A DNA stretch of 36,225 bases from Phallusia fumigata (GCA_008931825.1 QXVZ01010598.1:1-36225), one strand, 5' to 3'. Counted from the first letter of the stretch, positions 11,802-23,999 are shown. Notes: generated by a model from the letters alone, not told the origin. Translations and numbers: made by a program.

Positions 11802-12807
11802 AAATCAATGCTTTTTAGTTTGCTTCTTTTCTAGCAACCGTAAGTTGTTTATATATGCAAAGTTTTTAGCGAAATTAAATATTTTTTTTACACATGTTTA
11901 TCACAAACAGCACTGGACCATACTTTTTTAATTTTTGCATGCTTTTTATTGTGGTAAAAAAGCAGTAAAAGTGGTTGCTTTGTAGTTTGCTTCTTTTCTA
12001 GCAACCACAATTTGTTTATATGTGCAAAAAAATGCTTGCATTGGCAGTCATCGCATTGTAAGCTCAATTTCTTCAATATTCTATTGTTTTGCATTTGTGT
12101 AGTTTTAGTTCTGTAGCTCAACGTGTGTGCCTTTTCAATAAACGATTTTGTTTGTTTAGTTTGATAGATGAGCATTATGTTTAAAATCCAAAGCAGATTA
12201 CAAAATTAATTGTTGTTTTTATGGGTAGGACAAAAACTGCTAAAGGTTTCGAAATTCGCAGCACCTACTGGCCATTTTGTTCGATATTTTAAAGTTGGTG
12301 ATTTTCAGTAAAACCCATCAATTTTTGAGAGATTTTATCCACTGAATTTCTTGCTCAGCGCGAAGCGTTGAAGTAACATTTTTGCCAAAAAGTGTGCCAA
12401 AATTTTGCAAGCAAATTTGTTTGAAAACAAACTTTCAAATATAGTCTAATATGATATCTATGACGAACCTAAAGATTTTTGGAAGGGGGTTTCCCAAAGT
12501 TTTGTCATTTATTGCTGCTAGACTTATTCAGTTTTATTACAGAAATCACGTGACCTGCTGTGGATTTAGGCATAAATTAATTTATTGTCATCGGTTTCGT
12601 GTAGTTAAAAGGCTTTTCGATAAAACTGCTCCAATTGTAAGTTTTATACTTTGTTTCTAGACTTTGTGCATACTGTGGCAATATTGACACATATTAGCTT
12701 GATAGCTTTGAGATAACAATGGTATTTTTTTTAGTTTGACCCGTTGTCAAGTCACATAAAAACGAGGTTATCTTATTTAGGTGGGTTTACCGTTTACAGT
12801 GTGCACA
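11802..12807. other. Intergenic spacer between the two Kelch genes, with local duplication and a poly(A) signal
   Basis: No exon is recognisable. An AATAAA at 12137-12142 is a candidate poly(A) signal for the upstream Kelch gene, about 340 bp past its stop. A block containing TTTGCTTCTTTTCTAGCAACC occurs at about 11819 and again at about 11988, each followed by TTGTTTATATRTGCAAA, a local direct duplication about 170 bp apart. A likely 3' splice site (tttacag, 12798-12799) immediately precedes the KLHL start codon. Confidence 0.5.
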
Positions 12808-15800
12808 ATGAGGCCATCAGAAGAAGAAAGAAGATTGCACCAAAAAAATATTTTAGAGTATCTCAACCAGTATGTACACAAATACCTAACTAATAATTAT
12901 GTTTCCTTTATTCACAGGAAACATATTGTTGTCACTTTTTACACTGCAATTGTCTATGTACTCTTGCTGTGAAATGTTTGTCGATTTTAATAAAATTTTC
13001 ACGGCTGATAGAAATGGTCATAGAGTTGACAGAACTGTTTTGTTTACCCCATAGCCCCAGTGGTTACGCCATTAGCGCCAGAGAAGTAAAACATTTTTTA
13101 ACAATTTTAAACCACCACAAATAAAAAGTTGCAGTGGAGTATATCACATAACCAGCGGTTCAAAACCTTTTAATATTACCTTGTATCACTTTTTGTCTTT
13201 AGGGAAGGAATAAACAGTTCCAAAATATGAAAAAGGGTAAATGCATCAAAAAAGGTGTGGAATCACTGCCCTAGTGGTTGCTTTTTAGCCTCCTCAAGTG
13301 GTCAAGCTTTTAACAATACCTGAATGGGATGAACTTTTGATAAAATTTAGGTTGAGATATTGTGGTGTATTGATTGCTTTGTTTGACTCTGTAGTCCCAG
13401 CAGTAATCCTGCTATCCCCTAAAATGGGTCAAATTATAAAAAATGTCAAAGCTGTATAAAACTTGTAATGCGACGATTTATGTATTTAACCCTGTAACCC
13501 TACCAGTTGACTTGCAAGCCTCCAAAGTTGTAGATTGTGTCATAGTTATTCTGTTTGCCAACTATTTCATGGTCAGAATTAATAAAAGTATTTGCTATTG
13601 TATTTTACACATATTTTGTTATCCTGCTATTGATGTACAACTTTGCATCTGTGGAGAACCATGCATTTCTGCCTGCAGAAACAATCATGAAACAAAAATA
13701 TTATGTAACTATGGGACTTACCATAAAATATTGCAACAAAAATATAATTTTATTTAATTTGAGCATCACCTTATTGGGAGTGGCAATATTTTAAAAGTCA
13801 CTCTGCTATTTTAACATTATTGCAACAAATATTTCAGGGACAGAAAAGGGGCAAAACGACATTGCAACCGAGTGCTTCGATCTAATGGGAAAACCTATCC
13901 AGTTCATGAAAGTATTCTTGGTGCCGCATCTGATTATTTTCGGACAATGTTTGATGTTGAGGTAAGTCTCGGCAGTGCTGAAAATAATTACCTAGTAGTA
14001 TTTCGGAAAATGTTCTGTGAACTAATATTGGGGTAGATTGCCTTGTTTTTAAATATAAAATAAGTTAATTGAATGATAAAGATTGAAGAGAAAATGTCTT
14101 GTTTTATTTCTAATATGGGAAGATTTTCCAAAGAATGTCACAATACCTGCTGCTAACCATAGGTGGCAATTTCTGGTTGCAGGAGTAGCGGCCACCTCAC
14201 TAGAAACTTCTGGGATGGCAGGCATTACAAATCTATGCTGCCACCCCAGAAATTTCCTGGATTAGTTGGTATATTCTTGCTTTGAAAACATATGTTGCAT
14301 GCGTCGACACGAAGATTTTCTGAAGACTTGTTTACACCAAATCTGTGTAAAGCGAGCAGCAAAAATTTTTTTTTCGTTTATTAAACATTGCAGGAGAAAG
14401 TCTAATTTCAGGCATCTTGCATGCTACATTCACCGATAATATTAGAAATAACAGAAAGTATAATGACGCTACGAACCAACAGTCATCTGTTGTGTAATGT
14501 TATCATGTGTCAGACTGCTTGGATTTGATTAGTTCGCCACCTCACACGAAAAAAAATGCTGTGCAAAGTATTTGTCTACAAAGTATTTGTAGAAAAAAAT
14601 GCATTTCTGTTCGAAGTATTTATCACCAGTGCTTTAGGTGCCAATTTTATTTGCATTTAGTGATTTAAAAATGTGGTACTCAAATTTTATCTGTTTGTTG
14701 AAATTACTTAACTATTCTAATTCTTTTGTAATTAATAGATGCGAGAGAAATATGATGATGTTGTACCTGTTGACAAAATTCCACAGAAACGGCTGGAAAA
14801 TATTTTGGATTATGCCTATTCAGGTGATATAAATGTAACAGAGGAAAATGTGATGGAAGTGTTAGAAGATGCTGAGTATACACAGATGGAAGGTTTGAGA
14901 CATGTAATGAACAAGTGTTTATTAAAGCAATTTAATACAATGAGCCTACATTTTTTAGATCTGAAAGCATTTTGCAACACCTGCATCCTACAAATTGTGT
15001 CGGTAGATAACTGCTTGAAACTTCGAGCTTATGCTCATCGATACAACCTTGATGACGTGCTTGCAAAAACAAATCAGACAATTGCTGATAACTTCACAAC
15101 AGTTTTGAAACAAGATGATTTCATGCAACTCAATCTTAGTGATATGTCTGCTATTATTGGGCACAGACCTAAGGTATGTATGTAACATGCTAAAACCTAT
15201 ATGATAAAAACATTTGGATGGACCGAGCAATGTCAGCATCAGACTGTTTTTAACAACTTGTATGCTATTTTTACTGGCAAATGTTACTTCGAATGTAACT
15301 GCTTAAGTTCAGTTACATAGATACTGAGAAATAATTGACACCAATGACTTGTCATGTTATATACCATTGTCATGAAGCATTGCACAGTATTCTATATCAC
15401 ATGCATTCTGATGAAAACTTGCAAAGCCAATGTATTCAATCAGCTAAGTTGTAGAAAGTTTGTTCTTAAATTCTGATTTTACCCCCAAGATTGACTGGTA
15501 ACTGACTAGCTTGCATCTATATCCTAAAGGTTTCTTGTTCTAAGATAGCTACCACCAAAAGGGCTGTCTGATAAGTTTAATGTCCTTTTTATGCCTAATC
15601 TGTGTGTGTATTCTATTTTCGTGTGTGTTTAACTGATAGGAAAGTGAGGAAGCTGTTTTTACTGGGATTATGCAATGGGTGAATCACAACCCTGTTCAAC
15701 GTGAGGAATCATTTGTAAATCTTTTCTCAAAACTTGATCTTTCTTCAATGAGTTCTGAGTTTCTTTCTCAAGTATATGCTGAGGTATAGTCTTTACTGTT

Positions 15801-18800
15801 ACAAGTATTGTACAAAATGGTGCATGACAAAGGCATAATTTCAAATATGGAGGCAAAAAATTTGCTGATTAGGCATTGTTTTACCAAGAGCTATTACATT
15901 TAATTCAGATGTTTTTTGCCATAACCGGAATGTTTTCTTCTAAGATTGTGAAAGTCAAATATGTTTCAAATTTTTTAACAAGCAATAAGCGTACAATAAT
16001 TAATAACTGTTAGAGAATGTATGCAGTAACTTATTTTACTACAGTTAGTATTATTGCTAAAAATGTGTAATATGCATGTGCACTTCAAGTTACAGTATCT
16101 AACTGTTTATTAAAAGAAATTCAAATAATGTTTTGTGCATGATTGGTTTAACAAAAGGAAAATGTTCCATAAACATCAATTAAACTGTTTTTAAATAAAT
16201 CATTTCCATGAAACTTGTTCAGAACCTGGTAAAGAGCAATTTAGTTTGCAGTAACATGCTTGTGGAAGCTTTTATGAAACTGAAAAAGCCTGCTTGCGTT
16301 GGTGAGAACATTGATTGTGTGTGTTAATCAATCTGGGGCAAATGACTAATGCTGTGTTTTTTAGACAAAGGTGCTGAATTTCTTTTGATTGGTGGTGAAA
16401 GTTCAAAGCAAGATTGTGTGGTTTATAATGTCATCACCAAACAATCAAGACACTTACCAGTGAGTTTAATTGCTTCTGACCAACTTGTAAAATCTNCAAT
16501 TTAGTTTGCAGTAACATGCTTGTGGAAGCTTTTATGAAACTGAAAAAGCCTGCTTGCGTTGGTGAGAACATTGATTGTGTGTGTTAATCAATCTGGGGCA
16601 AATGACTGATGCTGTGTTTTTTAGACAAAGGTGCTGAATTTCTTTTGATTGGTGGTGAAAGTTCAAAGCAAGATTGTGTGGTTTATAATGTCATCACCAA
16701 ACAATCAAGACACTTACCAGTGAGTTTAATTGCTTTTGACCAACTTGTAAAATCTTTGTCCCCTTTGTAGCTCCCTCTAGTGGTAAACCTTTTAAACAAT
16801 CTCCGATTGGCATGAAATTTTAGTAGATTTTAGGCTCGGTCATTGTGCAGTTACCCCACTAGCCCCCTAAAACGGGTCAAATTCCCAAACAATATCTGAA
16901 TTATGTTTTGTTTGGACAGTGTGTATAACATACCATTGCAGTGTGTTATTTGTTATTTGACTCCATTTAGGCACATCTAATAGCTCTTGATTAGCAGTAA
17001 NCCAAACAATATCTGAATTATGTTTTGTTTGGACAGTGTGTATAACATACCATTGCAGTGTGTTATTTGTTATTTGACTCCATTTAGGCACATCTAATAG
17101 CTCTTGATTAGCAGTAAAAAGTATACGCATATATAAGTACATTAAAAAAGGATTGTCATGCTATTTTTGGGCAGAATTTAAACCAAAAACGTAGTTGGAT
17201 GACATCCCAAAAAGTTGGAAGTAAAGTATACGTCATTGGAGGGACTCCTGGGCAACACTTAAATCCTTATAAAAGTTGTGAAATGCTTGACTTTAAAGAA
17301 CAAACAAGATGGGTTGCAATGCCAGATATGCTGGAAGCACACAGTGGGTGTGGATCAGAATTGGTTGGAGGTATGCAATTGGTAACAACAGCTATTAATC
17401 TCTTACTGAGTTTGTAAAGTTAAGTTTGTATGTCATTTGTAAGCTGAGTTTATCATGCATTGCAGCTATAAATGTTTTCGAACTAACCTGGTAAAATCTT
17501 TGGAAAAGATGTACAATGTAAATTGGGCATTTTATGCTACTGTCCATTTGAGGTGGTTTTGAGATTATTAAAATGGAATGCGAAAAACCTGTTGAAAACC
17601 TGAAAAAAAGTGTTAAATGTCATCTGTCAAGGGGTTTCTGTGTGTTTGTAACAACTCTAGGAACATGGTATTAGTTAGATTCAGTAGTTTTGCAATTGTA
17701 ATGATATTATTTGTAGATTCAATCCTTTGCTTGTTTTATTTTTATCCTCAGTGGGTGAGACAAAGCCTGAATGTGGTATGCTCATAATGAGTCTGCCGTC
17801 GATCTACCTGCCTTATTGCAGTTTCGTGGGATTATTTTTTGTTTGATTTTTTCGATTTTTTGAAGTTTTAACTTGTGTCTACCGATTGGGTTCCTCTGGG
17901 TTGGAGCAATGCCGCTAAAGTTTCTTGCTTAGGGAAACACAAGCGACTGAGATGGAATTAGAATCCATAACCGTGTGTGCACAAGGCAGTCTCACTAACC
18001 ACTTGGCGATCTTGGTTCATAAAATCTTTTTACATAATATGTATCAAACATCTTTCAGATCACATCTATGTAACTGGAGGTTTCAAGGGTGAAAAACTTG
18101 CAAGTTGTGAAAGGTTTGACATTCACAACAATCAGTGGTTAAGCATAAGTAACATGTTGCACCCAAGAACTAGCCATGGAACTGTGATGTGCCGAGGTAA
18201 CTTGGAAAAAGGAACAGTGTAAAAAAGTTGTAAAAACTATTTCTGTATTCAACACAATCTTTTTTTGTGGAGCAAGAAGAAATGAATTGTTTGGTGCACT
18301 GAATGTCACTTTTAAAACCTAACTGGCAAAAGCGCCTGATTTTCAGTCAAGTGTCATGTATGCATGTAATTTGTTACAATACACATGTATTGTTTACTTC
18401 GTTTATTAGCAAGACTAAAATAAATGTAACAAAAATATATTCACAACCACAACCATCAGTACATTAGTAATCACAACCCCCTAAAGTCTTTGACAATACA
18501 TAAATTTACAGAAAGTGACATCGCCAACAACTTAAATTAGTTTATCAATCAATCTGTTTCTTACTCATTTGTAGTGTTATATCACTTGTTAAAATATGGT
18601 GTAATCAATTGGACATATAAATTGTTTTAGATTCACTTTATTGCATTGGAGGTTGGAACGGCAAAAAACAACTGTCGTCATGTGAACGTTATGATTTGAG
18701 AAGTGAAAAGTGGCATGAGATTGCACCTCTTAAACATGCAAGATGGGGTTTAGCATGTGTAGTACTGTGGGGGGAAATATATGCAATAGGTAACTTTACT

Positions 18801-19604
18801 GTAATTTATTTTCAGTAAGATGTCAGAGTTTTGTATTGGTTATCCATGAATGCCTGCTTCTCATATAGATTGGTTGGGTTCATATCATTTAGTGACAGGA
18901 AGGGATGTATACAATAGCTCTAAAACAATTACAAGAGATATAGAAATCCTTTTTGTGTTAGTTTTAGGTCACTATGAACCTTTAGAAATGAAATTTTGTA
19001 ACTGTTTTGCTTTCAACAGGTGGTTTTAACTATGGTTCCATGTCCACTGTTGAAAAATATGATACAAACATGAACAGATGGAAAATGGTTGCACCACTAC
19101 CACATGCCCGCCATGATTTAACTGCATGTGTGGTTCAAAACAAAATCTTTGTTATTGGCGGGTATTGAAAGCTTTCTTAATTTGAAAAAAATATCTTTTT
19201 GTGGAGTGGTGTCACGAATTGGCATTGTGACTTTGAAGCAAGGAAAACTGCCAAAAATAGATGACCAGTTTACCTTCTGCAAAATATAAGGCATAGGAAG
19301 CATATGAAAATATTTTAAAAATCTGCTAATTCCTTTCGGACAATAAAATAATGTATGTGCACAACGCCCCATACAGCTATTCATATGACACAATGTATCT
19401 CTGCAGTTAATTAACAACACAAAATTTGATATTTGGTTGCAATTAGAAATTTGTTTATTTTTACAGCAACTTTTTAAACTAACAATGTGTTTTTGTAGGA
19501 GGGGCCAAAGCTCAGTTGAAATTTACGATCCAACTACAGATGTTTGGAATCATTGTTTTGATCTTGAAAAACCAATTGTGGGTGCAACTGTTGTTGCTGT
19601 TTAA
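12808..19604 (+). CDS. BTB-BACK-Kelch (KLHL-type) protein, likely Cul3 substrate adaptor
   Basis: Eleven coding exons with consistent phases give 559 residues: 12808-12869, 13838-13961, 14739-15173, 15640-15783, 16223-16301, 16365-16459, 17175-17370, 18059-18196, 18631-18789, 19020-19161 and 19499-19604. The BTB domain is in exons 1-3 (GKTYPVHESILGAASDYFRTMF, then LENILDYAYSGDINVTEENV). The usual Asp of the DVxL strand is Asn (HCNRVLRSNGKTYPVH). BACK occupies the rest of exon 3 through exon 5 (DNCLKLRAYAHRYNL, IMQWVNHN). Kelch blades follow in exons 6-11 (FLLIGGE, VYVIGG, IYVTGGF, LYCIGGW, IYAIGGF, IFVIGGR). Such proteins link a substrate to the Cul3-Rbx1 ubiquitin ligase in the cytoplasm. 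An extra stretch of about 20 residues (KQFNTMSLHFLDLKAFCNTC) between BTB and BACK is unusual and may hide an unrecognised short intron. A spurious second copy of exons 5-6 lies after the N at 16496. The subfamily cannot be named from the sequence alone. Confidence 0.92.
13153..13440. repeat. Short hAT-like repeat followed by a dispersed repeat shared with 16756-16885
   Basis: At 13153 CAGCGGTTCAAAACCTTTT is mirrored near 13270 by AAAAAAGGTGTGGAATCACTG, an imperfect terminal inverted repeat of a roughly 115-bp MITE. I could not confirm a target duplication. Directly after it, 13273-13440 (CCTAGTGGTTGC ... CCCCTAAAATGGGTCAAATT) resembles 16769-16885 (CTCTAGTGGTAAACC ... CCCCTAAAACGGGTCAAATT), so a second, dispersed family is present. 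Both copies lie in introns of the KLHL gene. Confidence 0.45.
14155..14550 (-). mobile_element. Second copy of the 9598-10190 interspersed element, inverted
   Basis: Read on the - strand, it shows the same block order as the copy in the upstream Kelch intron: GTGTGAGGTGG, AATCCAAGCAGTCTG, CTAATATTATCGGTG, CTCCTGCAATGTTTAATAAACG, ACAAGTCTTCAGAAAATC, then CAGAAGTTTCTAGTGAGG. It sits in the intron between BTB exons 2 and 3 of the KLHL gene. It diverges from the other copy by many substitutions, so the insertions are old. No ORF of the element is preserved. Confidence 0.6.
16238..16755. repeat. Allelic overlap around N at 16496 that falsely duplicates KLHL exons 5-6
   Basis: Bases 16238-16495 recur at 16497-16755, nearly identical (gactaatgctg versus gactgatgctg, gcttctgac versus gcttttgac). 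The repeated block holds most of the BACK-terminal exon and the whole first Kelch-blade exon (second copy 16625-16719). Keeping both would add a spurious blade and break the six-blade count. The N at the junction and the near-identity argue for two haplotypes of one locus. Confidence 0.87.
16885..17117. repeat. Allelic overlap around N at 17001
   Basis: The 116 bases at 16885-17000 (CCAAACAATATCTGAATTATG onward, ending AGCAGTAA) are repeated essentially unchanged at 17002-17117, directly after the N. It is intronic and is the fourth instance of the same assembly pattern. Confidence 0.85.
17900..18015 (-). mobile_element. tRNA-derived SINE-like insertion in a KLHL intron
   Basis: On the - strand the sequence starts GATCGCCAAGTGGTTAGTG, which fits a Pol III A box (TRGCNNAGTGG) in a tRNA-like 5' half. 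About 40 bases later comes GGTTATGGATTCTAATTCC, a decayed B box (GGTTCGAANCC type). No functional tRNA cloverleaf is evident, so this is best read as a tRNA-derived SINE. Such SINEs are known in Ciona. It ends about 45 bp before Kelch exon 8. A fragment of similar sequence lies in an intron of the TRPA gene. Confidence 0.5.
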
Positions 19605-20514
19605 CTCTTCCAATTTTTCGCTATTGCTGTGTAACTCTTCTGAATGTGACTCACCTACTATCCACAGGCTAGATTTCTTCAGCCATGCTGACTGGAAATG
19701 CTTGACAGACTGGCTGTGATTCGGTATTACGTCTCTTGTAGGCCTGGGGTGCTGTGATTCTTCTGACTGTGGTTTTTATTGTTAATCATACAAATTCGTT
19801 TTACAATTTTCAAGTGATGTTTTTAATTACATGTTAGTTTATGTGGTTGGGATAAATCACTCCTAAGCCAATGGGCGCTGGCAGAAAATTTTCCAAGAGG
19901 GGGGAAATTTCAATGCATGCATACTTTTTCATTCATGAGGTTTTTTTGATGAGACATATGTAATTAATATAATACATTTTTCATATTTCCAGCAGGGGCA
20001 AGTGCCCCCTCATGCCCCTGCGTGTCGGCGTCCATGGCTACGCCATTTTTTTATGTTTAATGAGTAAATGTGCGCCTTTTATTTGCGTTTTTGTTCTTTG
20101 GTAATTTCTTACTATTTTGGTTTTGCTTGATTATTGTCATACAAAATAAGCATGTGCCAAACTAAATGTGCTGAACACGTAATCATGCCCATCAGTTTAG
20201 CATTGTCTAATGAACCAACAGCAGAGTTTGAAACCAGATTAGTTGTGCAGCGAAGTTTTGTTTGGTCACAACGTTTCGCCTTTTTGCTAGCATTTTGTTT
20301 GAGGTCAAGCTTCTCAAGTAGTTTACTCAAACAGAACTGGTTTATGAGCTGCAGACAGTTAACACTGTTTCAAACTGTAAGGTCTCATCAGTGCAGCTGG
20401 TGGAAGTCGAAACAGCACCTTGTCAAAATATATAAATAGTTTTTGTGTGAAGCTTCTTTTTGTAAGGTGTTGTTTTATTAAAATCGAGTCAAATTTTAGA
20501 ATATTTTTGTTTCA
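19605..20514. other. Intergenic region between convergent KLHL and TRPA genes
   Basis: No gene is recognised. At 19870-20040 GGGCGCTGGCAGAAAATTTT and AGCAGGGGCAAGTGCCCCCT, followed by a CATGGCTACGCCA end, look like a dispersed repeat: the internal AGGGGCAAGTGCCCCCT is itself an inverted repeat. Open frames at 20112-20439 on both strands overlap one another and match no family I know. Confidence 0.4.
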
Positions 20515-22128
20515 GATTCCGGTTTAAACCGGTTTGGGGGTTCGGTAGAAGGCCAAAACGGATTCAAACCGGTTTGAAACTGAAATATTTCCACAAAAAC
20601 GGACCGAAAACCGGAAATTTCCTCGAATTTTTGACTTCCCCTTAATTGCAAAATGAGCAAGGCCTTGGTGTTTTTTCGAAAATCGAGTCAAATTTTTTTG
20701 GTAACGATTCCGGTTAAAATCGGTTTGGGGGTTCGGTAGGAGGCCAAAACCGTTTCAAACCGGTTTGAAACTGGAATATTCCCACAAAAACCGCCCCTAA
20801 AAGGAAATTTCCTCGATTTTTTGACCACCCCTAAACCGAAGAATGAGCAAGGCTATAGCCTTGGTGTTTTCGTTGAAACTGGAATATTCCCACAAAACCG
20901 CCCCTAAAGGTTATACCGTTTGGGGGTTCAGTAGGAGGGTAGGAGGCCAAACCGGCTCAAATCGGTTTGAAACTAGCATATTCCCACATTAACGGACCGA
21001 AAACCGGAAACTGGAATATTCCCACAAAAACCGCCCCAAAAAGGAAATTTCCTCGATTTTTTGACCACCCCTAAACCGAAAAATGAGCAAGGCCATAGCC
21101 TTGGTGTTTTTCGAAATTCGTGTCAATTTTTTTGTTTCCGATTCCAGTGTAAACCGGTTTGGGGGTTCGGTAGGAGGCCAAACCGGTTAGAAACTAGAAT
21201 ATTACCACAAAAACGGACCGAAAACCGGATATTTCCTCCAATTTTGGACCACCCCAAAACGGAAAAATGAACAAGGCTGTAGATCATACCGGTTTGGGGG
21301 TTCAGTAGGAGGGTAGGAGGCCAAACCGGCTCAAACCGGTTTGAAACTAGCATATTCCCACATTAACGGACCGAAAACCGGAAACTGGAATATTCCCACA
21401 AAAACCGCCCCAAAAAGGAAATTTCCTCGATTTTTTGACCACCCCAAAACCGAAGAATGAGCAAGGCTATAGTGTGGTGTTTTTCGAAAATCGAGTTAAT
21501 TTTTTTGTTTCCGATTCTGATTTAAACCGGTTGGGGGTTCAGTAGGAGGACAAAACCGGTTCAAACCGGTTTGAAACTGGAATATTCCCACAAAAACCGC
21601 CCAAAAAGGAAAATTTTCTGGATTTTTTGACCACTCCTCAACCGAATAATGAGCAAGGCTATAGTGTGGTGTTTTTCGAAAATTGAGACAATTTTTTTGT
21701 TTCCGATTCCGGTTTAAACAGGTTTGGGGGTTCGCTAGAGAGCCAAAACGCCATTCAAACCGGTTTGAAACTAGAATATTCCCACAAAAACGGACCGAAA
21801 ACCGGAAATTTCCTCGATTTTTAGACCACCCCTAAAGCGAAAAATGAGCAAGGCTATAGACTTGGTGTTTTTCGGAATTGGAGTCAATTTTTTTTGTTTC
21901 CGATTCCGGTTTAAACAGGTTTGGGTGTTCGGTAGGAGGCCAAAACTGGTTCAAACCGGTTGAAAACTGGAATATTCCCTCGAAAACCGCCCCAAACGAG
22001 GAAATTATTTGGATTTTTTGACCACTCCTCAACCGAATAATGAGCAAGGCTTGGTGTTTTTCGAAAATCGAGTCAATTTTTTTGTTTTTGATTCCGGTTT
22101 AAACTAGTTTGCTGGTTCGATAGGAGGC
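20515..22128. repeat. Satellite array of about 190-bp units with AAACCGGTTT palindromes
   Basis: A motif GATTCCGGTTTAAACCGG recurs near 20515, 20706, 21140, 21511, 21703, 21903 and 22090. Each unit carries GGGGGTTCGGTAGGAGGCC, AAACCGGTTTGAAACTGG, AATATTCCCACAAAAAC, GGAAATTTCCTCGATTTTT and AATGAGCAAGGC. The middle of the array shows rearranged units and a higher-order pattern: 20908-21035 and 21284-21410 are nearly identical, about 374 bp apart, sharing the variant TTCAGTAGGAGGGTAGG. The array ends exactly where the overlapping allelic block begins, so it probably broke the assembly. No ORF is meaningful here. Confidence 0.85.
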
Positions 22129-23999
22129 CAAAACCGGTCAGTCAGAAAGTCCGAATAAACTAATGACCAAAGTGGATTTTGGTGTCACAGGTTGCTGTTG
22201 CTGTCGTCAACGTCTTTATTTTTTGTCCACATCGATATTAAAGTGTGACACGATCGCCGACATCATACCTTCCATCGATCGTGAACGTTCGTTGAGAGTG
22301 ACTAGCTTCTCTTCCAATGAACTGACTTTCTGATCCAGGGATTCGACCTTCTGATCCAAAGATTCGACCTTCCTATCCAGGGATTCGACCCTCTGATCCA
22401 GAGATTCGACCTTCCTATCCAGGGATTCGACCTTCACATCCAGGGATTCGACTTTCCCATCCAGAGATTTGACCTTCACATCCAGGGATTCAACTTGCTT
22501 TTCATTTTTGTCGGGCTCGTTCTAAAAATCGGCAACGACATACCAACACATTAAAAGAGTGCGGGGAAAGTTGTAAATAAACGCCCGAATCAGGCCGACG
22601 AGAGGAAATTTATTTCTGAAGCAAACCTTTGTGCACATATTCGTCAAACAGCAGGGCCTTTACAACTAAAGATTTGCAACGTCAAACGAAGTTACTGGTT
22701 TTGTCGTTTTCACTGTCGCGTTATCTACAAAATTTGATAACAGAACATCATCGGGTGCAAACGACACAGATTTATTTTGCTTTTAAGTTGCTTCCTCTTC
22801 GAACCGAATGGTTCACGCCGTTCGCTTTGCGGTTATATTAATTTACCAACTTTTGTTAAACGTTAATTGAACAATCTTCAATCCTTAATTTGTTTAAATG
22901 CACAACGACGTCCCGCTTATTTGATCTAAAGTATTTTCATACCTGCTAAAGATGACAGAATAAAATTACAACAAAATTTTGACGTTTATTGGCAAAGTAC
23001 AAAAGTATCGGCTATTTAACTGTAACAATTGATAGATAAAGATATACGGCAGAGGACAGGTTAGTTACGTAGTATACGTAGTTTTCCTTTTTCAAACAAT
23101 TGGTCAGCAATTGCATGTTTTGCGCCTTCCACCAATTGCAATCGGCCAAAGGAATGTTCCCTAGCTCCCCTACAGCACACTTTTATGTTACCCACCTTTT
23201 CGGGGTTGAGAACTTCTATAATGTTTGAGTGGTTCAAGTTCTTTTCCGCATACAACCATTGTATGAAAGCCGATCTCTGGCGGTACTGGTTTGGGTACAA
23301 GAATCGAAATTTCCGCATAACTCGGCGTCGGATGAACAGCGGCAACGTGTACTCGACATCCAGGGTCAGTTTCACCTGCAAACAAACGGTTAGATACCAC
23401 AAAGTTCCTATTAAAGCAAGCTTCCACACTAAGTTCTATCTAAGTTTTATCTTACGCATACCTGCATTGCCAAACTTTCGAGTTCTGCGTTCTTCTGGAC
23501 ACCTTGAATATCGTCCACAGCCAGACCGACCTGTGAAGATCAGAAGGTTATGGGATCGAATCCAGACATCGACGTGTATCACTTGCAGGAAAACTCATTT
23601 TGTAGACAATGTTTACATTACGCACATTCTTAAAAACTGTAGGTAAACGCAAGTATTTACCAGTAAGTTCATAATGATGATGCTCATTATAATGACAAAG
23701 ATTATGAAGAGGATGTAAGATACAGCACGGTAGTTCACCTGTGAAATATAAAAATGGCTCTGTAGGCTACAAATAAATAAAATGATAGCCTATTACAAAA
23801 TTATCCACCCAGTGGCATATGTCATTGCAGCAACAAAACTTCTGGCAATATTTTACTGTCAACTTACTGTGGAGACAGTAATTGTGTGGCTATTAGCTCC
23901 AGTCTCAATCGCAGAAACTTCAGACAGAAAAATTTCGTCAAACTGGAATTCTCCCGTCATCAAAATTGAAGTCTTGATCACCGCGACCCACCATTGCCG
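22129..23999 (-). other. Allele A of the 3' end of the TRPA gene (unmerged haplotype copy)
   Basis: This block repeats 24001-25862 at a few percent divergence with small indels and holds the same six 3' coding segments on the - strand: 23868-23999 (pore exon, 5' end lost at the N), 23661-23738, 23462-23530, 23196-23375 and 22216-22521 with the stop. Differences from the other copy are allele-like: V/I in QWW(V/I)AV, T/R before NYRAVSY, FIRRR/FFRRR, AEK/AEE, IIEV/IIEA. The coiled-coil exon is 21 bp longer (306 versus 285), one more heptad. Both copies run from the satellite edge to the N or its equivalent. I interpret them as two haplotypes of one gene, not as a duplicated gene; a real tandem partial duplication is less likely because four other Ns show the same pattern. 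Confidence 0.85.

Noticed and set aside
14912..14960. Intron inside KLHL exon 3 that would remove the extra 20 residues
   Set aside because: The only candidate donor and acceptor pair gives a 48-nt intron and shifts the frame into a stop; the uninterrupted ORF is retained, with the insertion flagged.
16497..16755. Extra BACK/Kelch exons in the KLHL gene
   Set aside because: Near-identical copy of exons 5-6 directly after an N; including it would give a seventh blade.
17941..18012. Functional tRNA gene on the - strand
   Set aside because: A and B boxes are recognisable but the arms do not pair into a proper cloverleaf and the B box is degraded; a SINE is more likely.
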